Shown here: positions 8,304 through 16,895 of the stretch, piece after piece
How the letters are laid out: every line of letters starts with the position of its first letter
Position numbering within the stretch: position 1 is the first letter of the stretch
NCBI GenBank assembly: GCA_037445025.1
Contig: JBBILI010000030.1
Span: forward strand, 7,671 to 71,670
DNA: 64,000 bases
Origin: CAIQQQ01 sp037445025
GTDB taxonomy: Bacteria; Pseudomonadota; Alphaproteobacteria; Acetobacterales; Acetobacteraceae
Direction of reading: 5' to 3'
Made by a program: the position numbers and the translations under genes
Notes under the pieces: generated by a model
Told to the model about the DNA's origin: nothing
Database searches by the model: none
Seen by the model: the letters and a program-made list of their open reading frames with translations, nothing else

Positions 8304-8328
8304 AAGGCCAGGGACAAGCCCTGGCCTT
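8304..8328 (-). terminator. Hairpin terminator downstream of mucR
   Basis: A perfect 10-bp stem AAGGCCAGGG/CCCTGGCCTT with a 5-base loop sits about 30 bases past the mucR stop. The T run on the mRNA side is short (TTGTTC), so termination may be imperfect. Confidence 0.6.
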
Positions 8329-8356
8329 TCATCGTCGCACAGCAAGGCAAGAAATG

Positions 8357-8845
8357 TCAGGCGGCGGCCTTCTTGCGGCCGCGGGTCTTGGGCGCGGGCA
8401 CGATATCGGGCTCGATCTCGACTTCCGGCTCCTCGACCATCACGACGCCGGCCTTGCGGCCCAGGCCGATGGACTTGGCGAGCGACGAGCGCTTGGCGGC
8501 ATAGTCCGGCGCCACCATGGGATAGTCGGCCGCCAGGCCCCAACGCTCGCGATACTGCTCGGGCGTCAAGTTATAGGCGGTCTGCAGATGCCGTTTCAGC
8601 ATCTTCAGTTTCTTGCCGTCTTCGAGGCATACGATGTGGTCCGGGAACACCGAACGCTTGACCGGAACTGCCGGAACCGGCCGTTCTGCCACTTCCGGGA
8701 CAGTTCCAACCGTGCTGAGCGTGTTGTAGACGGACGAGATCATTGCCAGCAAAGTCTCGGGGGTCACCGAGTTATGCGAGACGTGGGCCGCGACGATATC
8801 GGCGGTCAGGCTCATCAATTCGGAACGGTCGGGCGTGTTGCTCAT
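8357..8845 (-). CDS. MucR/Ros family transcriptional regulator
   Basis: A 162-residue protein started at ATG 8843-8845. The family core is CLEDGKKLKMLKRHL from Cys73, followed by NLTPEQYRERWGL and ADYPMVAPDYAAKRSSLAK. MucR proteins bind AT-rich DNA and act as global repressors of exopolysaccharide, motility and cell-cycle genes. In Ros the zinc ligands are C-x2-C and two histidines; here the second Cys is Asp76 and the last His position is a Tyr, so classical zinc binding looks lost, as described for some MucR relatives. The tail is Lys/Arg-rich. Its AT-rich upstream region could hold an autoregulatory site. Confidence 0.92.
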   Translation of the reverse strand: MSNTPDRSELMSLTADIVAAHVSHNSVTPETLLAMISSVYNTLSTVGTVPEVAERPVPAVPVKRSVFPDHIVCLEDGKKLKMLKRHLQTAYNLTPEQYRERWGLAADYPMVAPDYAAKRSSLAKSIGLGRKAGVVMVEEPEVEIEPDIVPAPKTRGRKKAAA

Positions 8846-9050
8846 GTCATCCTGCGGGAAAGAAGGCTTCCATAATACTCGGAAATCCGATTCTGCCAAT
8901 ACTGTTCTGTTAGTTAAATTGGCCATTGTGCCAAGCTCTCCCACCCCCATTTCATCAAGCACAGGGCCCGGGCCTTGGCCGCCTGTGCATTGACAGAGGA
9001 GGGCGGCCCGAACACCATCTGACCAAAGTCGAGACAGGGATGGCACGCAC

Positions 9051-9938
9051 ATGATCGACACCGAAGCCGCGGTGACACCTGCCGTGCTTGCCGCCATGGC
9101 ACCGGCCCCGGATGCGCGGCTGCGTGAGATCATGGCCAGCTTTGTCCGCCATCTCCATGATTTTGCACGCGAGGTGAAACTCACCGAAGGTGAGTTCGAG
9201 CAGGGCGTGGCGTTTCTCAACCGGATCGGCCAGGCCACCAACGATCAGCACAACGAAGGCGTGCTGTTTGCCGATATCATGGGTCTTTCCACTCTGGTGT
9301 GCCTTCTCAACAATGGCGATGCCGGCGCCACAGAAACGGCAGCCGCTCTGCTGGGCCCGTTCTGGCGTGCCGACCAGCCGCAGACCGAGAACGGCGGCTC
9401 GATCGTCCGCTCAGAAACGCCGGGGCCGGCGCTGTTCGCGAAGGTCCATGTCGTCGATGCCGCAGGCGTTCCCATCGCCGGCGTCGCGGTCGATGTCTGG
9501 CACGCGTCGCCGGTCGGCATGTACGACATCCAGGACCCCACCCAGGCGGCCATGAACATGCGCGGCACGTTCACCACCGATGCCGAGGGCGCGATCTGGT
9601 TTCGCAGCGTGAAGCCGGCCGGCTATCCGATTCCCACCCATGGTCCGTCCGGCGATCTGCTGCGCGCCCAGCTGCGCCATCCGCAGCGCCCGGCGCATCT
9701 GCATTTTCTCTGCTACAAGGAAGGCTACAAAACACTGATCTCCCAGGTGTTCGTGGGCGACGACCCGCATCTGGAAAGCGACGTGGTGCTCGGCGTCACC
9801 AGCGCGCTGGTCGGCCATTACGTCGCGCGCACCGATGCGCCGCCCGCGCCTGATGTGGCGGTGCCCTGGTTCAGCCTGGATCATCGCCTGGTGATGGAGC
9901 CAGGCTGCGCGACCCTTCCGGTGCCCCCGGTGAAATGA
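9051..9938 (+). CDS. Intradiol ring-cleavage dioxygenase (catechol or hydroxyquinol 1,2-dioxygenase type)
   Basis: A 295-residue cytoplasmic non-heme Fe(III) dioxygenase that opens catecholic rings between the two hydroxyls. The N-terminal helical dimerisation region is present, and the four iron ligands are visible: Tyr158 (MYDIQDP), Tyr192 (AGYPIPTHGP), His216 and His218 (RPAHLHF). Overall layout and length resemble hydroxyquinol 1,2-dioxygenases more than protocatechuate enzymes, but catechol cannot be excluded. It overlaps the next SDR gene by an ATGA and probably heads a catabolic operon. Confidence 0.92.
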   Translation: MIDTEAAVTPAVLAAMAPAPDARLREIMASFVRHLHDFAREVKLTEGEFEQGVAFLNRIGQATNDQHNEGVLFADIMGLSTLVCLLNNGDAGATETAAALLGPFWRADQPQTENGGSIVRSETPGPALFAKVHVVDAAGVPIAGVAVDVWHASPVGMYDIQDPTQAAMNMRGTFTTDAEGAIWFRSVKPAGYPIPTHGPSGDLLRAQLRHPQRPAHLHFLCYKEGYKTLISQVFVGDDPHLESDVVLGVTSALVGHYVARTDAPPAPDVAVPWFSLDHRLVMEPGCATLPVPPVK

Positions 9939-10696
9939 GCGAGATGTCAGCGTTGCAGAACAAGGTCGCCGTGGTGATCGGCGGGGCCGGCGGCATCGGT
10001 GCCGCCGCGGCGCGGCTGTTCGCCGAAGCCGGTGCCCATGTCGTCATCACCCACCGTCCCGGTGCCGACAAGCAGGCGGCCGCAGAGTCGATCCTGGCCA
10101 CGCTTCCGGGTGGACCGCATGCGGCGTTTCCCGCCGATGTCGCCGTAACCGCCACGCTCAACGCCTTGCGCGATGCGGTGCAGGAGCGGTTTGGCCGTGC
10201 GGACATTCTGGTCAACACCGCCGGCTATACTAGGCCGATCCCGCATGGTGATCTCGATGCGCTGACCGACGAACTGATCGATGACATGTTCGTCGTCAAC
10301 TGGCGCGGGCAGTTCGCCGCCGTGCGTGCCTTCGCGCCGATGTTGAAGGTGAGCGGCGACGGGCTGATCGTCTCCGTCTCGTCCATTGCGGGCATGAACG
10401 GGGCCGGCTCGTCCATTGTCTATGGCGCGACCAAGGCGGGCATCGATGTGATGACCAAGTCGCTGGCCCGTGCGCTGGCGCCGGAGATCCGTGTCATGGG
10501 TGTTTCGCCCGGGGTGGTCGCCACCGGTTTCGTGCCGGGGCGCGGCGCCGAGTTCAACGCCAGGACGGCGGCGACCACGCCGCTGAAGCGGGTGGCGACG
10601 GCGGAGGATGTGGCGCGGGCGATTGTGGCCTGTGCGACGCAGCTGACGTTTTCGACGGGGAGCAATGTGGTGGTGGATGGTGGGAGGTCGCTTTAA
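9935..10696 (+). CDS. SDR family NAD(P)-dependent oxidoreductase
   Basis: A 253-residue classical short-chain dehydrogenase. The cofactor loop is GGAGGIG at residues 16-22, NTAGY follows at about 94-98, the catalytic Ser lies in VSVSSIAG near 150, and Tyr163-x3-Lys167 is YGATK. Translation is coupled to the dioxygenase through ATGA. The substrate is presumably an intermediate of the same aromatic or hydroxy-acid route; nothing in the sequence fixes it. The gene ends with TAA directly before composite element copy 2. Confidence 0.93.
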   Translation: MSEMSALQNKVAVVIGGAGGIGAAAARLFAEAGAHVVITHRPGADKQAAAESILATLPGGPHAAFPADVAVTATLNALRDAVQERFGRADILVNTAGYTRPIPHGDLDALTDELIDDMFVVNWRGQFAAVRAFAPMLKVSGDGLIVSVSSIAGMNGAGSSIVYGATKAGIDVMTKSLARALAPEIRVMGVSPGVVATGFVPGRGAEFNARTAATTPLKRVATAEDVARAIVACATQLTFSTGSNVVVDGGRSL

Positions 10697-10818
10697 GCAA
10701 GCGGTTCTTTTTTGAAAAAAAGAACCAAAAAACTTTTATCCTCTGAGCTTTCGGAAAGACGCGCTCCAAAACGAATAAAAGTCTTTTGCTTCTTTTCTTC
10801 AGAAAAGAAGTCCTTTCT
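10697..10818. repeat. Composite paired-hairpin element, copy 2 (type A left, type B right)
   Basis: It starts after the SDR stop with GCAAGCGGTTCTTTTTT, forms the A hairpin, then AACTTTTAT, a core with CTTTCGGAAAG, ATAAAAGTCTTTTG and the B hairpin CTTCTTTTCT/AGAAAAGAAG. It separates two co-directional genes, with the A end next to the upstream stop and the B end some 20 bases before the next start codon. Confidence 0.85.
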
Positions 10819-10834
10819 TCCTTAAGGACTCCAA

Positions 10835-11725
10835 ATGCGCTCCCCCCTGCCAAAACTCTTCATTACCTGCGCCGTCACCGGCAACCTCACCACCCCGGAG
10901 CAAACGCCGTATCTGCCGATCACCCCCGAGCAGATCGCCGATGCCTGCCTGGGTGCGGCCGAGGCGGGGGCTGCCGTGGTGCACATCCATGTGCGCGACC
11001 CCGCCACCGGCCAGCCCTCGATGGCGCTGGAATATTATCAGGACGTGGTGGCGCGCATCCGGCTGAAGAACGACCAGGTGATCCTCAACATCACCACCGG
11101 CCCCGGCGGCCGCTTCGTGCCCAATTACGATGAGCCGAAGCTGTTCGACCCCGGCACGACCCTGATGAACCCGGAGCAGCGGGCCGCGCACATCACGGCG
11201 CTGAAGCCCGAGATCTGCACGCTCGACCTCAACACCATGAATTCCGGCAAGCAGGTGGTGATCAACACGCCCGGCAATGTCCGCCGCATGGCCAAGGTGA
11301 TCAACGAGGCCGGCGTGAAGCCCGAGATCGAGCTGTTCGACAGCGGTGACATCGCGCTGATGCTGGATCTGGTGAAGGACGGCACGCTGACAGGGCCCTT
11401 GCTGACCAGCTTCGTCATGGGCGTGCCGTACGGGTTTCAGCCCAGCCCGGAATCGGTGATCTACGCCCGCAACCTGCTGCCGGGCGATGCGCAGTTCACC
11501 GCGATCGCCATCGGCCGCAACGCGTTTCCCTATGTGGCGCAGTCCTACCTCGCCGGCGGGCATGTGCGGGTGGGCATCGAGGACGGTGTATACCTCTCCC
11601 GCGGCGTGCTGGCCGAGACCAACGCGCAGATGGTGGAGAAGGCGCGCCGCATCGTCGAGGATCTCGGCGGCCAGATCGCCAACCCCAAAGAGGCGCGGGC
11701 GATCATCGGGCTCAAGGAGATCTGA
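10835..11725 (+). CDS. Beta-keto acid cleavage enzyme (BKACE, DUF849 family)
   Basis: A 296-residue TIM-barrel enzyme related to 3-keto-5-aminohexanoate cleavage protein (Kce). The family condenses a beta-keto acid with acetyl-CoA to give a CoA ester and acetoacetate. The zinc-binding HIHVRDP motif lies at residues 50-56, and GVPYGFQPSPES and the late ARAIIGL segment are typical. Its neighbours (dioxygenase, SDR, oxidoreductase, binding protein) suggest it cleaves a beta-keto acid made in the same pathway. Specificity in this family cannot be read from motifs. Confidence 0.92.
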   Translation: MRSPLPKLFITCAVTGNLTTPEQTPYLPITPEQIADACLGAAEAGAAVVHIHVRDPATGQPSMALEYYQDVVARIRLKNDQVILNITTGPGGRFVPNYDEPKLFDPGTTLMNPEQRAAHITALKPEICTLDLNTMNSGKQVVINTPGNVRRMAKVINEAGVKPEIELFDSGDIALMLDLVKDGTLTGPLLTSFVMGVPYGFQPSPESVIYARNLLPGDAQFTAIAIGRNAFPYVAQSYLAGGHVRVGIEDGVYLSRGVLAETNAQMVEKARRIVEDLGGQIANPKEARAIIGLKEI

Positions 11726-11729
11726 GACG

Positions 11730-12722
11730 ATGGCGGTTCTTGCCACCTGCCTGCGCCTGCACGCCAAGGCCGCCGATGCGGCCAGCGTGGCACCCGTGAT
11801 CGAAACCCGTGAGCTTGCCTGCCCCCCGGGGCATGTGCTGGTCGAGATCCGCGCCGCCGCCGTCAACCCGTCCGACGTCAAGGCCGCGATCGGCATGATG
11901 CCGTACGCGGTGTTCCCTCGCACGCCCGGGCGGGACTATGCCGGCGTGGTGATCGACGGTCCGGCTGACATGATCGGCACCGAGGTGTTCGGCTCATCCG
12001 GCGATCTCGGCATCAGGCGGGACGGCACGCACGCCACGCATCTGCTGGTGGAGGCCGATGCGGTGGTGACCAAGCCTGACGGCATCACGCTGGCGGAGGC
12101 CGCCGGCATCGGCGTGCCGTTCGTCACCGCGCTGGAAGGGTTTCGCCGGGCCGGCCTACCCAAGCCGGGCGAGAACGTGCTGATCATGGGCCTCAACGGC
12201 AAGGTCGGCCAGGCGGCGGCGCAGATCGCGACCTGGCGCGGGGCGAAGGTGATCGGCGTGGTGCGCCGGGCCGAACCCTATGCCGGGCATGCCTCCGCCG
12301 AGGTGGCCGTTGTGGACAGTTCGGCCGGCGATGTCGCCACCGCGGTGCGCGCCATGACGGACGGGAAGGGGGCCAACATCGTCTTCAACACCGTGGGTGA
12401 TCCTTTCTACGACGATGCTCATCGGTCGACGGCTGTGCTCGGCCGCCAGATCCTGATCTCTGCCGTCGATAAGATCGTGCAATTCAACATCTTCGAGTTC
12501 TATCGCGGCCGGCACACCTATGTCGGCATCGACACGCTGGCGCTGACCAGCCCGCAGACCGGCGACGTGCTGCGCGAACTCGCCCCTGGCTTTGCCGCGG
12601 GCGCGCTGCGGCCGTTCCCGATCGTGCCCAGCGCCATCTATCCCCTCGCCGAGGCCGCGCGCGCCTATGTCGCGGTGCTCGGCTCGTCGCGCGACCGTGT
12701 CATTCTCGATCCGAAAGGCTGA
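11730..12722 (+). CDS. Zinc-type alcohol dehydrogenase-like / quinone oxidoreductase family protein (MDR)
   Basis: A 330-residue medium-chain reductase started at ATG 11730, four bases after the BKACE stop. It has the GroES-like N-terminal half (VEIRAAAVNPSDVKAAIG, FPRTPGRDYAGVV) and the Rossmann half with VLIMGLNGKVGQAAAQIA. The structural and catalytic zinc cysteines of true alcohol dehydrogenases are missing, so a quinone-oxidoreductase or enoyl-reductase-like activity is likelier. It is in tight operon spacing with the genes on each side. Confidence 0.88.
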   Translation: MAVLATCLRLHAKAADAASVAPVIETRELACPPGHVLVEIRAAAVNPSDVKAAIGMMPYAVFPRTPGRDYAGVVIDGPADMIGTEVFGSSGDLGIRRDGTHATHLLVEADAVVTKPDGITLAEAAGIGVPFVTALEGFRRAGLPKPGENVLIMGLNGKVGQAAAQIATWRGAKVIGVVRRAEPYAGHASAEVAVVDSSAGDVATAVRAMTDGKGANIVFNTVGDPFYDDAHRSTAVLGRQILISAVDKIVQFNIFEFYRGRHTYVGIDTLALTSPQTGDVLRELAPGFAAGALRPFPIVPSAIYPLAEAARAYVAVLGSSRDRVILDPKG

Positions 12723-12726
12723 CCTC

Positions 12727-13719
12727 ATGCGCCGTGTTCTGCTCGCCGCCTGCCTGTTTGTCGCAAGCCTGACTGCAGCCGGGGCGCAGACCCCGGTGAA
12801 GATCGGCACCGGCTTCGGGGTCGGCTTCCTGCCGATGTTCATCGCCGACCAGGAGAAGCTGGTCGAGAAACATGCCAAGGAAGCGGGGCTCGACGTCACC
12901 GCCAGCTATATCCGCTTCTCCGGCTCGTCGGCGATGCAGGATGCGGTGCTGTCCGGCTCGGTGGACATGGGGGTCTATGGCGTGGCCGCCATGCTGATCG
13001 CGTGGGACAAGGCGCATGGCACGCCGAGCCAGGTGTTCGGCATCGCCGGCGTCAACTCCACGCCGCTGGTCCTGGTCACCAACCTGCCTGGGGCGAAGTC
13101 GCTGGCCGACCTCAAGCCGGCGGACAAGATCTCGATGCCCGCGCTGATCTCGCCGCAGATGTATGCGCTGCAGATGCTGGCCGAGAAGCAGTTCGGCGCG
13201 GCCGACTACGACCATTTCCGCACCCAGGTGGCGGCGCTGCCGCATCCGGAATCGGTGAGTGCGATCCTGTCGGGCGGCACCGAGGTGCGCGCCTATTTCT
13301 CCACGCCGCCTTTCACCCAGGTGCTGCTCAACAGCGGCAAGGCCCACGCCATCGCCTCTTCTGAGGACGCCTATGGCGGCCGCTCCACCTTCCTGGCCCT
13401 GGGTGCCACCAAGCGCTGGATCGACGCCAATCCCAAGATGCCCGGCGTGATGGTGGCAGCCCTGAAGGAGGCCGGCGACATCATCCGCAACGATCCGGCC
13501 CGCGCCGCCGCCATCTACCTCAAGGTCGAACCCTCGAAATATCTCGACCAGGCCCAGGTCGTGGCGATGCTGAAATCGCTGCACGACGATTTCGGCGTCG
13601 AGGTCACCGGCGTGAAGACGCTGGCCGATTTCATGGGGCGGATCAAAGGGTTGAAGCGCGTGCCGGCGAGCTGGACGGATGTGTTCCTGCCGGTGATCGG
13701 CGATACGAAAAGCAACTGA
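12727..13719 (+). CDS. ABC transporter substrate-binding protein, NMT1/SsuA (nitrate/sulfonate/taurine) type
   Basis: A 330-residue exported protein with signal peptide (LLAACLFVASLTAAGAQ) and the NMT1-like fold opening VKIGTGFGVGFLPMFIADQE. Nothing resembling a lipobox cysteine follows. It is the last gene of the catabolic run, four bases after the oxidoreductase. The matching ATPase and permease are absent from the window, so it is an orphan here and may deliver the substrate consumed by this operon to a transporter encoded elsewhere. Confidence 0.9.
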   Translation: MRRVLLAACLFVASLTAAGAQTPVKIGTGFGVGFLPMFIADQEKLVEKHAKEAGLDVTASYIRFSGSSAMQDAVLSGSVDMGVYGVAAMLIAWDKAHGTPSQVFGIAGVNSTPLVLVTNLPGAKSLADLKPADKISMPALISPQMYALQMLAEKQFGAADYDHFRTQVAALPHPESVSAILSGGTEVRAYFSTPPFTQVLLNSGKAHAIASSEDAYGGRSTFLALGATKRWIDANPKMPGVMVAALKEAGDIIRNDPARAAAIYLKVEPSKYLDQAQVVAMLKSLHDDFGVEVTGVKTLADFMGRIKGLKRVPASWTDVFLPVIGDTKSN

Positions 13720-13725
13720 CCGCTC

Positions 13726-13795
13726 CCCGCATCGCGCTTGGGCGATGCGGGATCGGCTGCACAATCCCGCATCGCCCGAGTGCGATGCGGGCTAC
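13726..13795. repeat. Two REP palindromes (BIME-like) between convergent genes
   Basis: Two stem-loops share the arms CCCGCATCGC and GCGATGCGGG (13726-13751 and 13766-13791). The second, read on the minus strand, is preceded by GTAG, the tetranucleotide typical of REPs mobilised by RAYT proteins. The same GTAG plus CCCGCATCGC unit recurs at 45165, beside the RAYT gene. The GTAG contributes the TAG stop codon of the RND permease. It probably also terminates both converging transcripts. Confidence 0.85.
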
Positions 13796-16700
13796 ACCGG
13801 CACGACCGCCGCCTTCTTCCTGCGCTGCAGGGCGAGATAGATCACCGGAGTCGTATACAGCGTCAGCACCTGCGACACCGCGAGCCCGCCGATGATGGTG
13901 ATGCCCAGCGGCGTGCGCAGCTCTGACCCTGTGCCGAACGCCAGCGCCAGCGGCAGCGCCCCCAGCATCGCCGCCAGCGTGGTCATCACGATCGGCCGGA
14001 ACCGCTCGAGGCAGGCCGCATGCATCGCCTCCGCCGGGGTGCGGCCGTGCTCGCGTTCCTCCTCCAGCGCGAAATCCACCAGCATGATGGCGTTTTTCTT
14101 CACGATGCCCATCAGCAGCAGAATGCCGATGATCGCCATCACCGACAGGTCCGTCCCGGTCGCGAGCAGCGCCAGCAGCGCGCCGAGCCCGGCCGAGGGC
14201 AGGGTGGAGATGATGGTGATCGGCTGTGTCAGGCTCTCATACAGCACGCCCAGCACGATATAGATGGTCAGAAACGCGGCTGCGATCAGCAGCGGCTGGC
14301 TTTTCAGGCTGTCGGTCAGGAAGCGCGAATTGCCGGCGAACTCGGCGCGCACGGTATCGGGCATGTGCAGATCTGCCGCCGCCTTCTGCACCGCCAGCAG
14401 CGCCGTGCCCTGCGGCACATCCGGTGACTGGTTGAAGCTGATCGTCGCCGCCGGGATCTGCCCCTGATGCGAGACGGACAGCGGCGCGATGCCGCGCACC
14501 ACCGTCACCAGGCTGCCCAGCGGCACCTGCTTGCCGCCGGTGGCACCGACATAGATGCGGTTCAGCATGGTGGGATCGGTCTGCAGCGACGGATCGACCT
14601 CCTCCACCACACGATACTGGTTGCGCTCGGTGTAGATGATCGACACCTGGCGCTGGGTGAAGGCGTTGTTCAGCGCGTTGTCGATCGCCGCCACAGACAC
14701 GCCCATGCGCGACGCCGCCAGCCGGTCGATCACCACATTGGCCTGGGGCGCCGCGCGGTCCTGGTCGGAGGTCACGTCCGTCACCTCGGCCACACTGCGC
14801 AGCCGGTCCTCCAGCCGCTGTGTCCAGTCCCGCAGCTCCGTGAGGTTCTGATCGAGCAGCACGAACTGGTTGGACGCTCCGCCGCGCCCGCCGCCGCGCA
14901 GATCCTGCGCCGAATACAGAAAGGTCTGCACGCCCCCCAGCCGGTTCAGCACCGGCCGCAGCCGCGCCAGCACCTGTTCCGACGTGACCCCCCGCTCGGC
15001 CGGCGGCTTCAGCCCGATGGTGAGCTGGCCCCGGTTCTGCCCCGAACCCCAGCCGTTGGTGACCCCGATGGTCGAGCCCACGGTGGCGATCGCCGGGTCC
15101 TGCAGCAGAATATCCACCACCGCCTGCTGGCGTTCGCGCATGGCGGCGAACGACACGTCAGGGTTGGCCACCGTGCCGCCCTGGATCAGCCCGGTGTCCT
15201 GCGTGGGGAAAAAGCCTTTCGGCACCACGCCGTACAGCCAGATGGTGAGCACCACCGTGCCGATGCTCACCCCCAGCATCAGCCAGTTGTGCCGCAGCGC
15301 CCAGCCCAGCGTTGCGGCGTAGAAACGCTGTGCGGCGCGAAACCCGCGATCCACCGCGCCGTCGATATGCGACCACCAGGTCCGCCGCGGCGGGCTGTCA
15401 TCGATGAACTGGCCGCACACCATCGGCGTGATGGTGAGCGACACCGCGGCCGACACCGCGATCGCCGTCGTCAGTGTCATCGCGAACTCGTGCAGCAGCT
15501 TGCCGAGAATGCCGCCCATGAACAGGATGGGAATGAACACGGCGACCAGCGACACGCTGATCGACATCACGGTGAAGCCGATCTGCCGCGCGCCGATCAG
15601 TGCGGCCTGCATCGGGGACTGCCCCTTCTCGCGGTGGCGCACGATGTTCTCGATCATCACGATCGCATCGTCGACCACGAAGCCCACCGAGATCGTCAGC
15701 GCCATCAGCGAAAAATTGTCGAGCGCGAAGCCCTCGAACCACATTGCGGCCAGGGTGCCGGCGATCGACAGCGGCACCGTCACACCCGCCGCCACCGTCG
15801 GCACCACGCGGCGCATGAACAGCAGCACCACCACCAGCACCAGCGCCACGGTGATGACGAGGGTGATCTCCACATCGTCCACGCTGGCGCGGATGGTCTG
15901 CGTCCGGTCGGACAGCACGGTGAGCTTGATGCCCGCCGGCATCCAGCCTTCCAGCACCGGCAGCTGCGCCTTCACCCGATCGACCGTCTCGATCACGTTG
16001 GCGTCCGTCGTCTTGGTGATGGTCAGCAGAATGGCCGGCTTCTTGCCGAACCAGGCGGCGAGACGGATGTTGGCCACACCGTCGATCACGCTCGCCACGT
16101 CTGACAGCCGCACCACCGCGCCGTTGACGTTCTTCAGCACCAGCGGCCGGAAATCCGCGGCGGAAGCGAGCTGGCCGTTGGTGCCGATGCTCCCGGCCCG
16201 TTCGGCCCCCTCGAACCCGCCGACGGGGCTGGTGACATTGGCCTGGCGGATGGCGGTGAACACGTCCTGCCCGGACAGGCCGGCCGCGGCCACCGCCGCG
16301 GGGTCGAGCCGGACGCGCACGGCGGGCTTCTCGGCCCCGTTGACCTGCACCTGTGCCACACCTTCCACCTGGGAGAGGCGCTGGGCGAGGATGCTGTCGG
16401 CGGCGTCGTATACCTGCGCCGGCGACAGCGAGTCCGATGTCAGCGCGATGGTCATGATCGGCGCATCGGCCGGGTTGAACTTGCGGAAATACGGGCGGAT
16501 CGGCAGATCGGCCGGCAGATCGAGGCTGGCGGCGTTGATGGCGGCCTGCACGTCATGCGCCGCGGCGTCGAGGCTTTTGGAGATGTCGAACTGGACGACG
16601 ATGGTCGACACGCCGACGGAGCTGGTGGAGGTGAGCTCGGTGACCCCGGCGATCTCGCCGAGATGGCGCTCCAGCGGACCCGCGATCGAGTTGGCCATCG

Positions 16701-16887
16701 TCTCGGGGTCAGCACCCGGGCGGCTGGCGAAGACGACGATGGTGGGAATGTCCACACTCGGCAGCGGTGCGACCGGCAGGAAGCGGTAGGCGACCATGCC
16801 CGCCAGGAGGATGCCCAGGCCGAGCAGGATGGTGGCCACCGGGCGGCGGATGAAGAGGGCGCTGAAGCCGGTGCCGATGGAGGTCAT
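13792..16887 (-). CDS. RND efflux transporter permease, HAE1 family (MdtC-like), second permease of the operon
   Basis: A 1031-residue inner-membrane proton-driven pump subunit with the usual twelve-helix, two-loop RND layout: TM1 at the N-terminus (TILLGLGILLAGMVAYRFLP), the proton-relay pair in FVVDDAIVMIEN, and the conserved lysine in MGIVKKNAIMLVDF near the C-terminus. It is last in an outer membrane factor-adaptor-permease-permease operon, the mdtABC arrangement, in which the two permeases form a heterotrimer. Its TAG stop falls inside a REP tetranucleotide. It is separated from the preceding permease gene by composite element copy 3. Confidence 0.95.
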   Translation of the reverse strand: MTSIGTGFSALFIRRPVATILLGLGILLAGMVAYRFLPVAPLPSVDIPTIVVFASRPGADPETMANSIAGPLERHLGEIAGVTELTSTSSVGVSTIVVQFDISKSLDAAAHDVQAAINAASLDLPADLPIRPYFRKFNPADAPIMTIALTSDSLSPAQVYDAADSILAQRLSQVEGVAQVQVNGAEKPAVRVRLDPAAVAAAGLSGQDVFTAIRQANVTSPVGGFEGAERAGSIGTNGQLASAADFRPLVLKNVNGAVVRLSDVASVIDGVANIRLAAWFGKKPAILLTITKTTDANVIETVDRVKAQLPVLEGWMPAGIKLTVLSDRTQTIRASVDDVEITLVITVALVLVVVLLFMRRVVPTVAAGVTVPLSIAGTLAAMWFEGFALDNFSLMALTISVGFVVDDAIVMIENIVRHREKGQSPMQAALIGARQIGFTVMSISVSLVAVFIPILFMGGILGKLLHEFAMTLTTAIAVSAAVSLTITPMVCGQFIDDSPPRRTWWSHIDGAVDRGFRAAQRFYAATLGWALRHNWLMLGVSIGTVVLTIWLYGVVPKGFFPTQDTGLIQGGTVANPDVSFAAMRERQQAVVDILLQDPAIATVGSTIGVTNGWGSGQNRGQLTIGLKPPAERGVTSEQVLARLRPVLNRLGGVQTFLYSAQDLRGGGRGGASNQFVLLDQNLTELRDWTQRLEDRLRSVAEVTDVTSDQDRAAPQANVVIDRLAASRMGVSVAAIDNALNNAFTQRQVSIIYTERNQYRVVEEVDPSLQTDPTMLNRIYVGATGGKQVPLGSLVTVVRGIAPLSVSHQGQIPAATISFNQSPDVPQGTALLAVQKAAADLHMPDTVRAEFAGNSRFLTDSLKSQPLLIAAAFLTIYIVLGVLYESLTQPITIISTLPSAGLGALLALLATGTDLSVMAIIGILLLMGIVKKNAIMLVDFALEEEREHGRTPAEAMHAACLERFRPIVMTTLAAMLGALPLALAFGTGSELRTPLGITIIGGLAVSQVLTLYTTPVIYLALQRRKKAAVVPV

Positions 16888-16895
16888 GAGGAAGG

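Noticed and set aside
9041..9055. A four-codon ORF overlapping the dioxygenase start
   Set aside because: Too short to judge, with no conservation evidence; likely chance.
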